Assembly: GCF_029433095.1 (NCBI RefSeq)
Contig: NZ_JARNTX010000013.1
Location: 34,422 to 98,421 of the forward strand
Source: Hymenobacter sp. YC55
GTDB taxonomy: Bacteria; Bacteroidota; Bacteroidia; Cytophagales; Hymenobacteraceae
Direction of reading: 5' to 3'
DNA length: 64,000 nt
Below the pieces are notes generated by a model, which searched no databases, was not told where the DNA came from, and worked only from the letters and a program-made list of their open reading frames with translations. Below, in pieces: positions 44,642 to 52,721 of the stretch; positions within the stretch are counted from its first letter, which is position 1; each line of letters starts with the position of its first letter. The position numbers and the translations under genes are program-made.

Positions 44642-45388
44642 TTAGCGGAGAATAAAGACGGATAGAAACGGCGTTATTTTCTTTTCTTCCTCCACGCCCA
44701 ACCCGGCGGCCCGAAACACGCCTTGCCACGTTGACCAAGAATAAAAGTGCAGGAACCCAATGGTGTAGGCGAAGAAATTAGCTGGGTCACGCAGATGCTC
44801 CACGACGATAATTCTGCCCTGTGGCCGCAAGCTGCGGCGTAGTTCTTTAAAGAAACTTACGCGCTGCGCCGGCTGGCGGATTTCGTGCGCGGCCAGCAGG
44901 ACGAACACCAGATCGGCGCTGGCATCAGGGAGAGGTAACGCGTGGGTTTGCACGCCCTTAGTACCCGGATAAGGAGGATAGGCCGCCCGCGCTCGTTTGA
45001 TGGAGACCTCTGTATGTTGAGTAGGATCATAGAAATCGAGCACAACCAGCTCCGCCTCCGCAAAGTGCTGCCGGAGCAGCTCGCTGGTTTCATCAAACCC
45101 GGCGTGAATATTGACCACGGTTTTCTGATCGTTCGAGTCACCCACATTCAGCCAGCCTAGACTATACAGATTGGACGTGTCGTACACATAATACGACACT
45201 AAAAGCGAGACCAGCGTGGGACTTGCCACTAGGAAGAGAAGGGCGTAGGTATAGAGGCGAAAAGCAGCCGGAGAGTAGGCTGCTAGTACTCCTAGTAGGA
45301 GTCCTACCCCCGTTGCCACCCCGTAGAAGTGCCAGTTGAAACGGATAATATTCCAGACTCCCTGCCCGGGCTTTCTCATGCTCGCCAT
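44642..45388 (-). CDS. Membrane-anchored class I SAM methyltransferase
   Basis: 248 residues; a second ATG at 45379 is possible. Two N-terminal membrane helices (about 23-41 and 47-66) precede a methyltransferase fold: TVVNIHAGFDETSELLRQHF, AELVVLDFYDP (motif I region without the usual GxGxG), ALPLPDASADLVFVLLAAHE (motif IV) and ELRRSLRPQGRIIVVEHLRD. The start overlaps the DUF2071 gene by 13 nt. The missing glycine loop makes SAM binding less certain. Confidence 0.8.
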   Translation of the reverse strand: MASMRKPGQGVWNIIRFNWHFYGVATGVGLLLGVLAAYSPAAFRLYTYALLFLVASPTLVSLLVSYYVYDTSNLYSLGWLNVGDSNDQKTVVNIHAGFDETSELLRQHFAEAELVVLDFYDPTQHTEVSIKRARAAYPPYPGTKGVQTHALPLPDASADLVFVLLAAHEIRQPAQRVSFFKELRRSLRPQGRIIVVEHLRDPANFFAYTIGFLHFYSWSTWQGVFRAAGLGVEEEKKITPFLSVFILR

Positions 45389-46116
45389 GGTTCAGTTCGA
45401 CCTTTCTTCCAGCGGTACGGAATGTCGGTCATGGTGAAGGCGCTGGCCAGCTGGACGTTGCTGACTCCTAGTTGCTCGACAAAGGGCACCTGCGCTTGGT
45501 TTACGCGCACGGGGTGGGGCTGCCACTCTTCCCGCACGCCTTCCACGATGCCGACCTGCCGCTTGTGGGAGTCGTACGAGAACGTAAACGGCAACGGCCC
45601 GGCAAACCGCCGGGCCTGCTGCCAGTCGGCAAACGGCGAGCCAGTGGGGAGTTCTGCTTCCCCAACCGGCAATACGTCAACTTGGATAGAGAGCCCGGCT
45701 TTCCTGGATTCGTATTGCAACCTATTTCCAAGGATTACGTGCTGGATATCGATAGTGCTATAGCGGTAGCCAGTAAATACATTGCCGAGCCACTGCATCT
45801 TCACCTTATCGGTTTCCGACTTGAGAATATACAGCCCCCGGAGCCGTTTGCCCGCCGTGGTCGTGTAGCGCACAAATATCCGGTAGCCAATTAAGAAGAA
45901 GTCGTTTCCCAGCCAAACCGGCAACCCTTGCGGCCGTAGGGCGGTCGTCTGCACCATGGCCACCGCCACAAAGCCCCAGCTATCGTTTAGGGTGTCAAGG
46001 GTCAGGCACTCCGGAATTAGCAGTTGCAACTCAGTTGCGGGCACGGCAAACGTAACCACCGTCGTGCGCGCCAAGTGCGCCTCGACGCTAAACGGGTGAT
46101 GCGCCAACCAAGCCAT
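45376..46116 (-). CDS. DUF2071 (YqjF-like) family protein
   Basis: About 246 residues from ATG 46116, one base after the stop of the DoxX-like gene. The family of DUF2071 is supported by ELQLLIPECLTLDTLNDSWG, FLIGYRIFVRYTTTAGKRLR and GLYILKSETDKVKMQWLGNV. It has an acetoacetate-decarboxylase-like beta-cone fold by family knowledge, with unknown activity. It is the second gene of a strictly packed four-gene operon. Confidence 0.85.
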   Translation of the reverse strand: MAWLAHHPFSVEAHLARTTVVTFAVPATELQLLIPECLTLDTLNDSWGFVAVAMVQTTALRPQGLPVWLGNDFFLIGYRIFVRYTTTAGKRLRGLYILKSETDKVKMQWLGNVFTGYRYSTIDIQHVILGNRLQYESRKAGLSIQVDVLPVGEAELPTGSPFADWQQARRFAGPLPFTFSYDSHKRQVGIVEGVREEWQPHPVRVNQAQVPFVEQLGVSNVQLASAFTMTDIPYRWKKGRTEPWRA

Positions 46117-46117
46117 G

Positions 46118-46528
46118 CTAGTTTGTGGGTTCAGTTTTGGGGAACAGTACGAAGCCGTAGTAATATACAAGTAGCGCGAACAAGCCGGCAAACAGGATAT
46201 TAAATTGACGCCACAACAGCAGATCGGCGGCCAAACAGAATTCCAGCACGTTCATTACCAAGACCAAGGATATCTGGGTTATCGCGTTGAGCTTTATCCA
46301 GCGCCCGCTTAGCACCCAAATGGCCATGCCGATTTCAGCTAGGCCAATGAGACGAGTAAGCGGGGAGGCATAAGCCGGACCGAGTATGCGGGCCACGATA
46401 GCCTCGTGCCGGGGTACCAGAGACAGCACTTTGCACAGGAACCCGTTGGCGAGCCAAACGAGGGCCATACCATAGCGCAGCAATAACCGCAAGCTCTTTG
46501 TATGCATATTCTTACCTGCGTGCTTCAA
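46118..46528 (-). CDS. DoxX-like membrane protein
   Basis: 136 residues; start at 46528 or at the ATG at 46507 (MHTKSLRLLLRYGMALVWLA). Four membrane helices and the DoxX-like signature GFLCKVLSLVPRHEAIVARI, then LIGLAEIGMAIWVLSGRWIK. First gene of the operon DoxX-like, DUF2071, methyltransferase, membrane protein. DoxX-like proteins are linked to redox or thiol stress in other bacteria; no role is shown here. Confidence 0.82.
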   Translation of the reverse strand: MKHAGKNMHTKSLRLLLRYGMALVWLANGFLCKVLSLVPRHEAIVARILGPAYASPLTRLIGLAEIGMAIWVLSGRWIKLNAITQISLVLVMNVLEFCLAADLLLWRQFNILFAGLFALLVYYYGFVLFPKTEPTN

Positions 46529-46689
46529 GAATTACCGTTAATGGTCTGACTCCTGAGAGGTATAAGCCAGAAGAAAGGGGAAGCTACTGTTGATGAACGT
46601 GAAGGAGGAGCAGCTGCAACCAGCATAATCTAGGAATCGCCTGCTTATTCCCTGTCATATAAGTGCCTTTTATGATAAGCAAAACTCCT

Positions 46690-48360
46690 TTACTGTACCA
46701 TTACTTGTCCTCTGCACGGTTGCCCCTGCGCATTAGTCGCACGCAGCAGATAGAGGCCTGGCGGCAGATCCTGCACTGATAAGGTCATGGTTGCCGTAGC
46801 CGTGGCCTCGCGTAGCAGGCGGCCCGTGGCATCGACTAGTTGGATTGTACTGCCGGCACGCAAGTGACGTAAGTGCACCTGGTTCGTTGCCGGGTTGGGA
46901 TAGAAGCTAAGGGGGGACATCGCGTGACCAGGACGCGTCGCCGCGACCATCCCGCTGAGCCGGGCCACGAACCCGTCGTTGACATCCGCCACGGCCGGAC
47001 CGCCATTAACTAAAGTCGTCGCGCCGAAGCGGCAATTCGGGCTAGCGAAACCGCCTGCTACGTAAATCGCACCCAGCGCGTCAGGAGCCGTTATGGCCAA
47101 GGCGATATCTTCGCCAGTACCGCCGGCCGCTTGCCCCCACCGCACGGCCCCCTGTCCGGTATAGCTTAGCAGATAAGCATCCAGGCTCCCTTGGTTCGGC
47201 AACAAGGTCCCAGCCACCCGCGTGCCGGTGCTGTAACTTCCCGCTTGATAGACGTTGCCTGCTCCATCCAGCGTTACGCCATAGCCGACTTCCGGGCCAC
47301 TGCCGCCCAGTTGCCGCGCCCACAGGGCAGTGCCTTGGGCATCCACTTTAAGCAGGAAGGCATCACTAGCCGGGCCCGGAGCCGACAGGGTGAGCGACCC
47401 AAAGGTAGCCGTGCCCGCAAACTCGCCGCTTACGTACACCTGGCCCGTGGCATCGGCTGCCACGGCGTGGGCAACGTCATACTCGGTCGGGCTTCCCCCC
47501 TGGCGTACCCAGCGTAATGTGCCTTGGGCATCGTAGCTGGCCAGCCACGCATCGACGTTGTTGGGCGCCTGTAACGTCGTCCCGCTGAAGGTAACCCTGC
47601 CGCCAAAGCTACCGCAGGCATAGACGTAGCCGCCGGCGACGGCCAACCCGTCGCCGGTGAACTCCGTGAAGACCTTGAGCGTGCGGTGCGCTTGCTGGCG
47701 CACCCACTGAACAGTGCCTTGGCCATCGAGACGGGCCAAAATGGCCCCACCGATCGAATCGGGCAATGACACGCTGCCCAGGCGTACGCCATTGGTGAAG
47801 ACCCCGGCCACATAGGCCCCGCCTGCTCCATCGGGCTGCAGGCCGTAGCTGGCCGTGAAGTTACCACTATCAGCCAACTGTCCCCACCGCACGGTGCCCT
47901 GCGCGTCGAGCTTGACCACAAAAAAGCCGGTGCCATTGGGTCGGGGCGTCAGCGTCACTCCCCCAAACGTGGCGGGCCCGTCCACAAGGCCGGCCACAAA
48001 GACGTTGCCCGCCCCATCTAGGCACACCTGATCGGCGCGGTCGAAGGCGGCCCCCCCAAAGTGGCGTATCCAGACGGGAGTGCCCGCCGGATCGTACTTA
48101 ATGATGACCGCATCCGCCTCGCCGCGGCTGGTGAGCGAAACCCCGCCCACTAGCGCCGTCTGTTCGAAAGAACCCACGGCGTAGAGGTTGCCGGCGGCAT
48201 CACTGGCCACGGCTTGGATTACTTCATTCCCCGGGCCGTGGAGACCCTGAGTCCATGTCCAAGTAGGGGCGGTGGTCTGGGCCACACTCCCGAGCGTGCC
48301 ACTGAAGCCTAGCAGTAAGAGGAGGAGCTGGCGCCACAACGAAAGGATAAGTAAACGCAT
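46690..48360 (-). CDS. SBBP beta-propeller surface protein with T9SS sorting domain (1)
   Basis: 556 residues: signal peptide (LLLLLLGFSGTLGSVAQ), then about eight SBBP-type repeats of 45-60 residues with the core DAAGNLYAVGSF, DGAGNVFVAGLV, DATGQVYVSGEF, alternating with LDAQGTVRWG. The end, LSFYPNPATNQVHLR through LPPGLYLLRATNAQGQ and RGQVMVQ, is a type A T9SS C-terminal sorting domain. It is exported by the type IX system to the surface or medium. Ligand unknown. Confidence 0.9.
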   Translation of the reverse strand: MRLLILSLWRQLLLLLLGFSGTLGSVAQTTAPTWTWTQGLHGPGNEVIQAVASDAAGNLYAVGSFEQTALVGGVSLTSRGEADAVIIKYDPAGTPVWIRHFGGAAFDRADQVCLDGAGNVFVAGLVDGPATFGGVTLTPRPNGTGFFVVKLDAQGTVRWGQLADSGNFTASYGLQPDGAGGAYVAGVFTNGVRLGSVSLPDSIGGAILARLDGQGTVQWVRQQAHRTLKVFTEFTGDGLAVAGGYVYACGSFGGRVTFSGTTLQAPNNVDAWLASYDAQGTLRWVRQGGSPTEYDVAHAVAADATGQVYVSGEFAGTATFGSLTLSAPGPASDAFLLKVDAQGTALWARQLGGSGPEVGYGVTLDGAGNVYQAGSYSTGTRVAGTLLPNQGSLDAYLLSYTGQGAVRWGQAAGGTGEDIALAITAPDALGAIYVAGGFASPNCRFGATTLVNGGPAVADVNDGFVARLSGMVAATRPGHAMSPLSFYPNPATNQVHLRHLRAGSTIQLVDATGRLLREATATATMTLSVQDLPPGLYLLRATNAQGQPCRGQVMVQ

Positions 48361-48927
48361 GAAAGCAGGGATAAAGTAAAATAGATTGGGATAGTGAGCG
48401 CAGTAGTCCCGTTGCTAGGCGTATCAGAAGCAGAACGCTAAGCAGCGCAGCAAAGCCGCCGCCGCTTACCAGTGAAAATCGACTGATTAGGCTCCTTCCA
48501 GCACGAGCGCTTGCTAGGCAACAGAGCCCAGCGATCTTGTTACTCCCCTTCAGCCGCCGCGCAGACAGGCTATAAATAGGGGATAGGTGGGTGAATAAAT
48601 TACAGTAGTTGCGATACGCTTGAGCTTAGAGACGAATAAATACGTATAAGTCAACACCACTAAATAAATACAAAATAAGTCGATTGCTACTGCTTACCTC
48701 CTGGGTCGCTGATACAGCTTACAAAAAAATTAAAGTTTAAAGCAGTCACAAAGTTGAATTATAAACGGGTTTCTTACACTTGTCCCGCGCAATAGAAACC
48801 ACTTGGCCACTAGGTATAGGGCTGATTCCTGCCATTCACCGAAAAAAGCTTTTTACTCTGTTGCACCCCTGGCACTAGCTTGCTGTTCTATCAGTGCTCT
48901 CTCACCCACATCATTCGTTGCCAACTA
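48361..48927. other. AT-rich intergenic region
   Basis: 567 bp between divergent genes; presumably promoters; no repeat, RNA gene or other feature was identified. Confidence 0.4.
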
Positions 48928-49356
48928 ATGAAAAAACCCGCGCTGATTTTAGTAGCCCTACTCCTAGGGGTGGGGTGGGTGCTGTTTCGCAGTGAATATG
49001 ATTTTACGACCCACGTTGTGCCGGGGTGCGCGCAACCGATAACCGTGATTCAGTACACAAAGCCGCTTTTGGGGGGCAGGTGAGTAGCCTTTGTCTTGGG
49101 CAAGTACACCAAGTCAAAGATACCGCAACAGGATTGCCTCAACTTTGCCAGGGAGAGCGGCTTTGATGCACTAGCATTCCAAGCGATTGTTGCCTGTGAA
49201 AACGGAACGGTGGTAATCTATCATGAGAGCCCACCCCTCTCGTCCCCATCCGTTCCAGGGATGAAGGCCCAACAGGTAGACCACGAAGCCTACCAGAAAA
49301 GTTGCTTCATAGAGGCCCTAGACCCTAAAGGGCGCACGGTGATCACACTCTATTAA
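48928..49356 (+). pseudogene. Small secreted protein gene split by an in-frame TGA
   Basis: From ATG 48928 it reads MKKPALILVALLLGVGWVLF (signal or anchor), then CAQPITVIQYTKPLLGGR and TGA at 49081-49083. The same frame then continues VAFVLGKYTKSKIPQQ, DCLNFARESGFDALAFQAIV and SCFIEALDPKGRTVITLY to a stop at 49356. The two pieces form one protein of about 142 codons. The TGA could derive from TGG or CGA. A sequencing error cannot be excluded. Confidence 0.65.
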
Positions 49357-49366
49357 CTGTTCAATG

Positions 49367-49395
49367 AAGGGGGGATAAAAAAGTAACCCCCTTTT
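49367..49395 (+). terminator. Candidate terminator after the split gene
   Basis: AAGGGGGG pairs with CCCCCTTTT around a loop of about 12 nt containing TAAAAAAGT, just 11 nt beyond the stop codon, followed by a short T-rich run. Confidence 0.5.
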
Positions 49396-49591
49396 AGATA
49401 CTGAAAGCTGCTTAGTAATCCTATAAGACAGGGCATCGTAACGTTTGTTAAACGGTTCTGCACAAGCGCTAAGGCACAATTGGCATTTTACGAAGGGTCG
49501 TGGCTGTGGCAGAACTCTGCGGCGCGCTTGATGAGAGGACAACTCAACTTTTCCCGTCTCACAACCCATTATCTAACCTATTCGGTCTAGC

Positions 49592-51538
49592 TTGCAAATG
49601 AATTTACACGCGCCAGTCAGGATGAAATCTTTCGACTATCAAGTGAGCACCAAGTGGCGCAATCAAGCTGTTAAGCTCCTGCTCGGCGGGAGTTTATTGG
49701 CAACTGGACCGGTTCAAGCGCAGGCGCCAGCTTGGGTGTTGGCCACTAGTGGCGCTTCCGGCAATGCCTCACTCGGCAATGGCGGCATCGTCGCGGCCAC
49801 GGCCGTCGACGCGGCCGGCAACGTGTTCATCACGGGTAAGTTTGAGAACAGCATTCGGTTTGGCAGTACTATTTTGAACAGTGCGGGCGGCCAGGATATG
49901 TTCGTGGCCAAGTACGTGCCCGCCACCGATACCTGGGCCTGGGCCCAGCGCGGCGGCGGCACCCTGGGCGACGAGGGCAACGGGATTGCCGTGAGCGGTG
50001 GAAGCGTGTACGTAACGGGCTACATCACCAACAATTTGGTCAACACCAGAAACGTAACGTTGGGAGACCCAACGCCAGTGGCCCAGTACGGCGCGGTGAA
50101 CGATACCCCCAGCCCCGACCTGCTGTTAGTCAAATACACGGACTTGGGGACCAGTGCCACGCTGGCTTGGAGCCAGGTGGCTGGGGGCGCGGGCGAAGAC
50201 CAGGGCAAGGCGGTAGCCGTGAGCGGCAACCGCGTGTACGTGGCGGGCTACATTGCCAACAATCGAAGCAACGACAGCCGGGTGGTCTTTGGGGGTAGCG
50301 GCAGCAGCGCGGGCACAGCCAGTCAGTACGGGGCTAGTCCCTCCGGCGGGGCGGGGGGCTTCGACCTAGTGGTGGCCAAGTACACCGACCTCGGCAGCAG
50401 CGCCACCTTTGGGTGGAGCCAAGTAGGCGGGGGCGCGAACCGAGACGAGGCCAACGCCCTCGCCGTGCGCGGCACTACCGTGTATGTGGCGGGTTACATC
50501 GCTAATAACGTTGCCAACGCCAGTGGCGTGCGCTTTGGCGGCACCGGGGCCGTCGCCGGTACGGTAACGGTGCCCGGGGCCAGCCCCAGCACCAGCTCGG
50601 ACTGGGTGGTAGCCAAGTACACCGATGACGGGGCCAACGCCACCTTGGGCTGGACCCAGGTGGGGGGCGGCACCACCAACGACGTGGCGCAGGCGCTGGC
50701 CGTGAGCGGCACCACTGTCTACGCCGCCGGGTATGTCACCAATAACGTCGCCAACGCCAACGCGGTGGGGTTTGGCAGCCCGGGTGCGACGCCCGTGCCC
50801 GTGCCGGGTTCCAGTCCCCTTGTTAGCGCCGATCTACTGCTGGTTAAATACACGGATAATGGCATGAGCGCTGCGCTGGATTGGACGCAAGTGGGGGGCG
50901 GTACCAACAACGACGCGGGCCAGGCGCTGGCCGTGAGCGGCAACCGCGTGTACGTGGCGGGCTATCTCGTCAACAACGCCGCTAACGCCACCGCCACCTT
51001 CTTTGGCGGCACTACCGCCCTGCCCGGCACCGTGTCCGTGCCGGGTGCCAGCACCACCCTCAGCGCGGACATCGTCGTGGCGGGTTACCTCGACAACGGT
51101 TCTGCCGCGGTTCTTGATTGGGCTAAGGTGGGCGGAGGGGCCGGGCCGGACTACGGCTATGGCCTGGCCGCCAGCGGCAACCGCCTCTACGTGGTTGGCT
51201 TCGCCACGCCGCCCGCTACGTTCGGCAACTACACCTTGGCCCCGGGCCCGGGGGGCTACACTAATTTTTTGGGTGCCCTCGACTTGTCCGCCGTGCTGTC
51301 CAGTACGCCGGCTACGGTAGCCCCTGCCGCGCACTTGTTTCCCAACCCTAGTGCGGGCTCCGCCACCTTTACCGGCGCCGCGCCCACGGCCCCCGTGCAA
51401 ATACTCAACGCGCTGGGCCAGCTGGTGACCACGGTCGTAGCGGATACCAAGGGCACCGCTCAACTGCCAGATGGGCTGACACCGGGCGTGTACCTGGTGC
51501 GCAGCAGTACGCGCACCGTGCGCTTTATTGTGCAATAA
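49592..51538 (+). CDS. SBBP-like repeat surface protein with T9SS sorting domain (2)
   Basis: 648 residues; start could also be 49622 (MKSFDYQVSTKWRNQAVKLL). A signal segment (LLLGGSLLATGPVQAQ) precedes about seven repeats of 75-85 residues, each with GNRVYVAGYI-NN, then ADLLLVKYTD-G, then LGWTQVGGGTNNDA. The repeats are unusually regular and the nucleotide sequence is repetitive too. The C-terminus, HLFPNPSAGSATFTG, LTPGVYLVRSSTRTVRFIVQ, is a T9SS type A sorting domain. Confidence 0.9.
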   Translation: MQMNLHAPVRMKSFDYQVSTKWRNQAVKLLLGGSLLATGPVQAQAPAWVLATSGASGNASLGNGGIVAATAVDAAGNVFITGKFENSIRFGSTILNSAGGQDMFVAKYVPATDTWAWAQRGGGTLGDEGNGIAVSGGSVYVTGYITNNLVNTRNVTLGDPTPVAQYGAVNDTPSPDLLLVKYTDLGTSATLAWSQVAGGAGEDQGKAVAVSGNRVYVAGYIANNRSNDSRVVFGGSGSSAGTASQYGASPSGGAGGFDLVVAKYTDLGSSATFGWSQVGGGANRDEANALAVRGTTVYVAGYIANNVANASGVRFGGTGAVAGTVTVPGASPSTSSDWVVAKYTDDGANATLGWTQVGGGTTNDVAQALAVSGTTVYAAGYVTNNVANANAVGFGSPGATPVPVPGSSPLVSADLLLVKYTDNGMSAALDWTQVGGGTNNDAGQALAVSGNRVYVAGYLVNNAANATATFFGGTTALPGTVSVPGASTTLSADIVVAGYLDNGSAAVLDWAKVGGGAGPDYGYGLAASGNRLYVVGFATPPATFGNYTLAPGPGGYTNFLGALDLSAVLSSTPATVAPAAHLFPNPSAGSATFTGAAPTAPVQILNALGQLVTTVVADTKGTAQLPDGLTPGVYLVRSSTRTVRFIVQ

Positions 51539-51634
51539 CGGTAAAGCATAGGGCAACGCACTGTGTTCAAGCAGGATCGAAGTAATGCCATTAGCATGGG
51601 TTCAAGTCTTGTTTGAGCATAGATAACCAATTCG

Positions 51635-51665
51635 CCTTGTTAACTGCTTTAAACAGTTAACAAGG
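51635..51665. terminator. Perfect 12-bp hairpin after the repeat protein
   Basis: CCTTGTTAACTG pairs with CAGTTAACAAGG around a 7-nt loop, about 100 nt past the end of the repeat-protein gene. No T-run follows, so termination is uncertain. Confidence 0.4.
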
Positions 51666-51774
51666 TGGTGTGCGGTAGCGCAAACTTTCAGCCCGCGATT
51701 AAGCCAACCATGGGTATAAGCTTTCGGCTTATAGGGAGTCAGTAGTTGGTAGAGAGAAAGGCTCCAAAAAGTGC

Positions 51775-51926
51775 CGTGGCTGTTGCAGAACTCCACACTG
51801 GGTTGCGAATGAGGTTTCTACTCGCGATGACAATCTCCCTAGACGAACAACATGCGGCTTTTCCTGCACTGTTTGCCGCTGACGCAGCCTGTTTCGAGTT
51901 GCCAAAGTAGCTCTGCAACAGCCACG
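51775..51926. mobile_element. MITE-like element, copy B (CAGAAC subtype)
   Basis: 152 bp with inverted ends CGTGGCTGTTGCAGAAC (left) and CGTGGCTGTTGCAGAGC (right, inverted; 16 of 17 identical). No coding capacity. Ends resemble copy D at 16920. Confidence 0.65.
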
Positions 51927-52003
51927 ACCGCTGGGGGAATGTCCATGATTTGGGCGGTGCTATCAAAAGTGTCTAGCGCACAGGCTAGTGAATGGAAACA
52001 TGG

Positions 52004-52234
52004 CTACCCACGGCTATGAATTTCCTTTAGGTAAACATTGCCCTCATAGATAGGCACTTCTAGGTTTCTAATACGGGCCGTTAATTCCTGCGCAAATCCT
52101 TCTGCCTCCAGGAGAGAATAGAAGTAGAGATAAGGCAACTCTATTTCACTTCCAGAAAATAGCGTCTTCGTATCAAGGTTCAAAACCTGCCCTGTTGACC
52201 GACGGCAAATAAGTAGCTTATAAGGCTTCGCCAT
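52004..52234 (-). CDS. Hypothetical small protein
   Basis: About 76 residues from ATG 52234 (MAKPYKLLICRRSTGQVLNL). Contents such as EIELPYLYFYSLLEAEGFAQ and RNLEVPIYEGNVYLKEIH are compatible with a small soluble alpha/beta protein. No family recognised. Confidence 0.5.
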   Translation of the reverse strand: MAKPYKLLICRRSTGQVLNLDTKTLFSGSEIELPYLYFYSLLEAEGFAQELTARIRNLEVPIYEGNVYLKEIHSRG

Positions 52235-52721
52235 GGTTGTAAAATACCGTAATTCGAGGCTAGGGACGCGGAGCAAAATTAACACTTTACCAAGGTAGCG
52301 TCTATAGCAAACTTTATCCTATGTTATATATGCAGAGGAACAGGTCATAATACACCTTCTCTGATCCGGCTCAGCGGTTGGCCTTTTAGAAAAGTAATGT
52401 ATGGGTTGGTCATTGTTAAGATGCGACCATCAACCTTTATTGCGAGTTGAGCTGACCCAATACCTCGATAATTAATTATACAGTTAAAGCTGGCTGCCTG
52501 AAGCACATCATGGCCAGGGATACAGGCCGCTTATCGACTACGCAATCAGTCACAGCTAGCTCGCCTTTCTTACCTAGTGCATTAGGCAAGAGATAATGCA
52601 ACAATCCGACGTACGAGAAGTCGATTACCTGCTCAGAAATAAGTAGTTTATCCGCCGTTAACTAGCAGCGCAGGATGCTTTCGCTCGCGAGAAAGCGCCC
52701 GCTTGGCCAGTCTCTTATTTT
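52235..52721. other. Intergenic region with coding remnant
   Basis: 486 bp; the only coding-like signal is the fragment at 52345-52518 on the minus strand, described separately. Confidence 0.4.
52345..52518 (-). pseudogene. Unassigned C-terminal coding fragment
   Basis: An open frame of about 57 codons without an obvious start, ending at a TGA at 52347-52345. It reads HDVLQAASFNCIINYRGIGS then AQLAIKVDGRILTMTNPYIT and FLKGQPLSRIREGVL. The composition is protein-like, but no family is recognised; it is probably the tail of a deleted gene or a small gene with a non-standard start. Confidence 0.35.

Larger units (their letters stand above)
51539..52003. other. Intergenic region with hairpin and MITE-like element
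   Basis: Holds a perfect hairpin (51635-51665) and copy B of the MITE-like element (51775-51926). The short open frames on the minus strand are not supported. Confidence 0.5.

Noticed and set aside
49499..49515. Lone MITE-like end (CGTGGCTGTGGCAGAAC)
   Set aside because: No matching inverted end was found within 200 bp, so no element was called.
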